In this document: positions 61,216 through 64,000 of the stretch, in pieces
Layout of the letters: every line of letters starts with the position of its first letter
How positions within the stretch are numbered: the stretch's first letter is position 1
NCBI RefSeq assembly: GCF_016901135.1
Contig: NZ_JAFEVL010000073.1
Coordinates: forward strand, 1-64,000
Direction of reading: 5' to 3'
DNA: 64,000 bases
Origin: Martinezella lusitana
GTDB lineage: Bacteria; Pseudomonadota; Alphaproteobacteria; Rhizobiales; Rhizobiaceae
Position numbers and translations under genes: made by a program
The notes under the pieces: model-generated
What the model was told of the DNA's origin: nothing
The model's database searches: none
The model's input: only the letters and a program-made list of their open reading frames with translations

Positions 61216-61659
61216 ATGTCCGGTGCGCCATCAAGACGTGAGCTTTTCGACGAAGTTTCCTCTTTCAATCGTAAGTTGAGAGCGGCATTTGATGCGCTCG
61301 TGCGTGAGCATGGGATGACGCTCGCTCGGGCAAGGGTTTTCCATAAGCTCTCGCGTCGTGACGGGATCAATCAGCGGGAGCTCGCCGACGAACTTGAGCT
61401 CGAGACGCCAACGCTCGTGCGCATCCTCGATGCCATGGAGGCGCAAGGCTTCATCGAGCGCCGCGCCGTACCATCAGATCGTCGCGCCAAGCAGATATTC
61501 ATGACGGAATCCGGAAAAGTCGTCGCTGCCGAGGTCGAGGCTCTTGCCACCGGTGTGCGCGCGGATATCTTGGAAGGGATTTCGGATGAGGATATCAGCA
61601 TGGCGCTCAAAGTTATCCGCGCCATGACCGCTAACCTTCAGAATGTGGGCAAGTCATGA
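61216..61659 (+). CDS. MarR-family regulator of the efflux operon
   Basis: 147 residues. Winged HTH: NQRELADELELETPTLVRIL then the wing PSDRRAKQIFMT. Dimer helices at both ends. It is 8 bases before an EmrB-type transporter, so it likely represses the efflux operon and is relieved by a transported phenolic or similar compound. Start ATG 61216 has a weak ribosome site. Confidence 0.9.
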   Translation: MSGAPSRRELFDEVSSFNRKLRAAFDALVREHGMTLARARVFHKLSRRDGINQRELADELELETPTLVRILDAMEAQGFIERRAVPSDRRAKQIFMTESGKVVAAEVEALATGVRADILEGISDEDISMALKVIRAMTANLQNVGKS

Positions 61660-61667
61660 GGTAGTGC

Positions 61668-63314
61668 ATGAGCGGCGAGCCGGGCCCGGTCCCCAAAGTG
61701 GAAGCCATCGCCGTCCCTGCCGCTCCACCGCCCATGCCGGGCTGGAAAGTGCCGCTCTATATAGCTGCATCCGTCATGTTCTTCCTGACGCAGGGCCTGG
61801 GCCTCAACCTCGCCTTCGCCAATCTGACCCAGATCCAGGGAACCATCGCCGCCACAACCACCGAATCGGCATGGCTTTCCGCCGCCTACATGGCGCCGAA
61901 CGTCAGTCTCGCCATCGCGCTGGTGAAGATCCGGCTGCAATACGGGGTGCGTAATTTCGCCGAGGTCAGCATTCTCGGTTTCATCGTTGCTTCGCTGCTC
62001 AATCTCTTCGTTTCCGATCTGCATTCGGCGATCGTCGTCCGTTTCCTGAGCGGCATCGCCGGTGCGCCACTGTCGACGCTCGGCTTCCTCTACATGCTGG
62101 AAGCCTTCGAGCCGGCCAAGAAGATGACGGTTGGCGTCAGCCTGGCGATGACGAACACGCTGCTCGCCGCGCCGATCACTCGCCTCGTGTCGCCCTCGCT
62201 TCTCGACTATGGCGAATGGCGCGGCCTCTATACTCTCGAAATGGCTCTGGCGCTGCTTGTCATGCCGATCATCTACCTGCTGCCGCTGACGCCGCCGCCG
62301 CGTGTCAAGGTCATCGTTCTCGGCGATATTTTCAGCTACCTGCTGGTTGCCATCGGTTTCGGCTGTCTGGCGGTGGTTCTGTCGGTGGGCCGCCTCTATT
62401 GGTGGCTGGAGGTGCCCTGGCTCGGTATCGTGCTGGCGATCGGCATTGCTTCGGTGACCGCTGCTATCGTCGTCGATCTAAGGAGATCGACACCGCTCAT
62501 CGATGTTCGCTGGCTGTTGCGGCCGGAGATGCTGCACCTGACCGGCATCCTGCTGGTATTTCGCCTGATTGCCGCCGAGCAGACTTCGGTCGTCGTGACC
62601 TTCTATCAGAATGCTGTCGGGCTGCTCTACGACCAGCTCTCCATGCTGTACTGGATCATCCTGGCATTCTCGGTCATCGGCGGGCTCATCTGCGCTGTAT
62701 TGATGACCTATGGGTTAAGCTGGCAGATCCAGTTCGTCGCGCTTATTCTGATGGGGGTCGGTTCCCTCATCGATTCGCAGGTGACCAACCTGACCCGGCC
62801 GGAACAAATGTATCTCAGTCAGGCGATGGTGGCCGCCGGCGCAGCACTTTTCCTGCCGCCATCCATGTCGGTGGGCTTCAAGGCGGCTCTGTCGAAGGGG
62901 CCGGCCTATCTGGTGACCTTCTTCGTCATCTTCACCTTCACGCAAAGCGTCGGCGGTCTGATCGGCTCGGCGTTCTACGGCACGCTGATCATCATTCGCG
63001 AGAAATTTCATTCCGCCGTGTTGACCGAGCGGGTGCTGCTGACCGATCCGCATGTGGCCGAACGCGTCAGCCAGCTTTCATCATCTTACGGCAAGGTGAT
63101 CGGCGACAGTGCAATCCTCAAGGGAGAGGGGCTTGCGCTGCTCGGCGCGCAGGTGACCCGCGAGGCCAACATGCTCGCCTATGGTGATGCTTTCCTTGTT
63201 GCGGCAGCGATCGCCTTTGTGTCGCTTGCCGGACTTTCGCTGCATATATTCTTCCGCTTCGTCAGAACTCGGCTCGCTGAAGATCGGCCGCAGACCATGG
63301 CATCCAACCCGTGA
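61668..63314 (+). CDS. MFS drug transporter, EmrB/DHA2 type
   Basis: 548 residues. Fourteen predicted membrane spans, DHA2-like start (TTESAWLSAAYMAPNVSLAI) and a long hydrophobic C-terminal half. It works with the HlyD-type protein encoded next, which spans the periplasm. Exports drugs or toxic organic compounds; the substrate is unknown. Confidence 0.9.
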   Translation: MSGEPGPVPKVEAIAVPAAPPPMPGWKVPLYIAASVMFFLTQGLGLNLAFANLTQIQGTIAATTTESAWLSAAYMAPNVSLAIALVKIRLQYGVRNFAEVSILGFIVASLLNLFVSDLHSAIVVRFLSGIAGAPLSTLGFLYMLEAFEPAKKMTVGVSLAMTNTLLAAPITRLVSPSLLDYGEWRGLYTLEMALALLVMPIIYLLPLTPPPRVKVIVLGDIFSYLLVAIGFGCLAVVLSVGRLYWWLEVPWLGIVLAIGIASVTAAIVVDLRRSTPLIDVRWLLRPEMLHLTGILLVFRLIAAEQTSVVVTFYQNAVGLLYDQLSMLYWIILAFSVIGGLICAVLMTYGLSWQIQFVALILMGVGSLIDSQVTNLTRPEQMYLSQAMVAAGAALFLPPSMSVGFKAALSKGPAYLVTFFVIFTFTQSVGGLIGSAFYGTLIIIREKFHSAVLTERVLLTDPHVAERVSQLSSSYGKVIGDSAILKGEGLALLGAQVTREANMLAYGDAFLVAAAIAFVSLAGLSLHIFFRFVRTRLAEDRPQTMASNP

Positions 63315-63331
63315 GGATATGAAATAGCTCC

Positions 63332-64000
63332 ATGTCGAGGCTCGTTCGCTCTCCAATTGAAGTCATTGCGGTTCTTGCCGGCATCGGCGGCGTCATGCTG
63401 GTGCTGTATGCTTGGCACCTGCCGCCGTTCAAAAGCTCGGTCGAAACCACCGACGACGCCTATGTCAAAGGCTATGTCACGACCATCAGCCCGCAGGTCA
63501 GCGGCTATATCACCGATGTGCCGATCAAGGACTACAAGCTCGTCAAGCAGGGCGACGTGCTGACCAAGATCGACGACCGCATCTATCGGCAGAAGGTGGC
63601 GCAGGCGCACGCGACGCTCGACGGACAGAAGGCGGCGCTCGCCAATTCGCAACAGCAGGAGCAGGCCGCCAAGGCCGGCATCGTCTCCAGCCAGGCGCAG
63701 ATCGACAGCGCCAACGCCGCGCTGAAGCGCGCCCAGCTCGCCTGGGAGCGCGTGACGACGCTGGTGGCCAAGGGCGTATCCACGACAAGCGATTCCGAGC
63801 AGGCGCAGGCGACGCTGCAGCAGGCGCAAGCAGCCGTCAACCAGGCGAAGGCGGCCCTCGACGTATCGCAGCAGAACCTGACGACGATCATCGTCAACCG
63901 CGCCTCGCTGGAGGCCGGTGTCAGCGGCGCGGAAGCCGCCGTGCAGCTCGCCGATATCGATCTTCAGAATGCGACCATTGTTGCGCCGCAGGACGGCCGC
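63332..64000 (+). CDS. EmrA/HlyD-type membrane-fusion protein (3'-truncated)
   Basis: 223 residues seen before the window end. The start ATG 63332 lies 17 bases after the EmrB stop; the N-terminal span is near 10-28. HlyD features: the ETTDDAYVKGYVTTISPQVS barrel-start, then a long helical hairpin rich in Ala and Gln (residues about 95-190), then the second barrel half beginning ATIVAPQDGR. It is the periplasmic adaptor of the exporter. The C-terminal part is outside the window. Confidence 0.92.
   Translation, partial: MSRLVRSPIEVIAVLAGIGGVMLVLYAWHLPPFKSSVETTDDAYVKGYVTTISPQVSGYITDVPIKDYKLVKQGDVLTKIDDRIYRQKVAQAHATLDGQKAALANSQQQEQAAKAGIVSSQAQIDSANAALKRAQLAWERVTTLVAKGVSTTSDSEQAQATLQQAQAAVNQAKAALDVSQQNLTTIIVNRASLEAGVSGAEAAVQLADIDLQNATIVAPQDGR

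Noticed and set aside
1..64000. CRISPR array, rRNA, tmRNA or insertion sequence
   Set aside because: No regular direct-repeat/spacer pattern, no rRNA-like sequence, no tmRNA next to smpB, and no transposase with terminal inverted repeats were seen.

Overview
The window looks like chromosome from a Rhizobium-type alphaproteobacterium (Rhizobiaceae). The evidence is gene content and order: RopA-type porins, a phosphatidylserine synthase/decarboxylase pair beside an Atm1-like ABC exporter, rpoZ-rsh-acpS-lepB-rnc-era-recO, and dnaB-alr-radA-cvpA-purF. Two copies of a Rhizobium intergenic mosaic (RIME-like) repeat support this, as do the high GC and alphaproteobacterial codon use. No species call is possible from sequence reading alone.

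Layout. 1-3790 is the right end of a prophage: a tail or adhesin-like protein cut by the window edge, a Gly/Thr-rich virion-like protein, membrane and coiled-coil small proteins, an HTH-phosphoesterase fusion and two tiny coupled ORFs. It stops just before tRNA-Ser(GCU) at 4115. 4.2-5.7 kb holds a divergent SDR/MarR pair around a palindrome. 6.5-9.1 kb carries two tandem paralogous porins, each followed by a terminator. 9.2-14.7 kb has a hydrolase, a soluble lytic transglycosylase, dapA, smpB and a NYN-domain protein. 15-24.2 kb is a core block: omega subunit, (p)ppGpp synthetase/hydrolase, DUF3563, DUF2062, AcpS, signal peptidase I, RNase III, Era, a Crp/Fnr regulator, a lone receiver domain and RecO. 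24.2-28.6 kb (minus strand) has MOSC, HD and a 923-residue DUF2339 membrane protein.

28.9-30.8 kb is the most unusual accessory cluster. Two EF-hand proteins with matching N- and C-terminal tails flank a periplasmic Cu/Zn superoxide dismutase, and each EF-hand gene has a TTAA-N6/7-TTAAC motif about 110 bases upstream. 30.8-36.5 kb has an overlapping YgfZ/HD/dual-specificity-phosphatase operon, conserved rhizobial proteins of unknown function, a Nudix hydrolase, a YnfA-family protein and an SRAP protein. 36.8-44.4 kb has lipid synthesis (pssA, psd), pyrE, an acid phosphatase, the ABC exporter and a LysM protein with a mirror-like domain order. 44.5-54.9 kb has a LOG-type hydrolase, RarD, an AT-rich orphan, cimA, pip, three tandem GFA/CENP-V-like genes, cysS, an SDR and purF. 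55-60.9 kb has cvpA, radA, a LysE exporter, alr and dnaB. A MarR-EmrB-EmrA efflux operon starts at 61.2 kb and runs off the window.

Most of the window is housekeeping. The accessory signals are the prophage end, the porin duplication, the EF-hand/sodC cluster, the AT-rich orphan at 46.2-46.8 kb, the GFA triplet and the intergenic repeats. No CRISPR array, rRNA or insertion sequence was seen.
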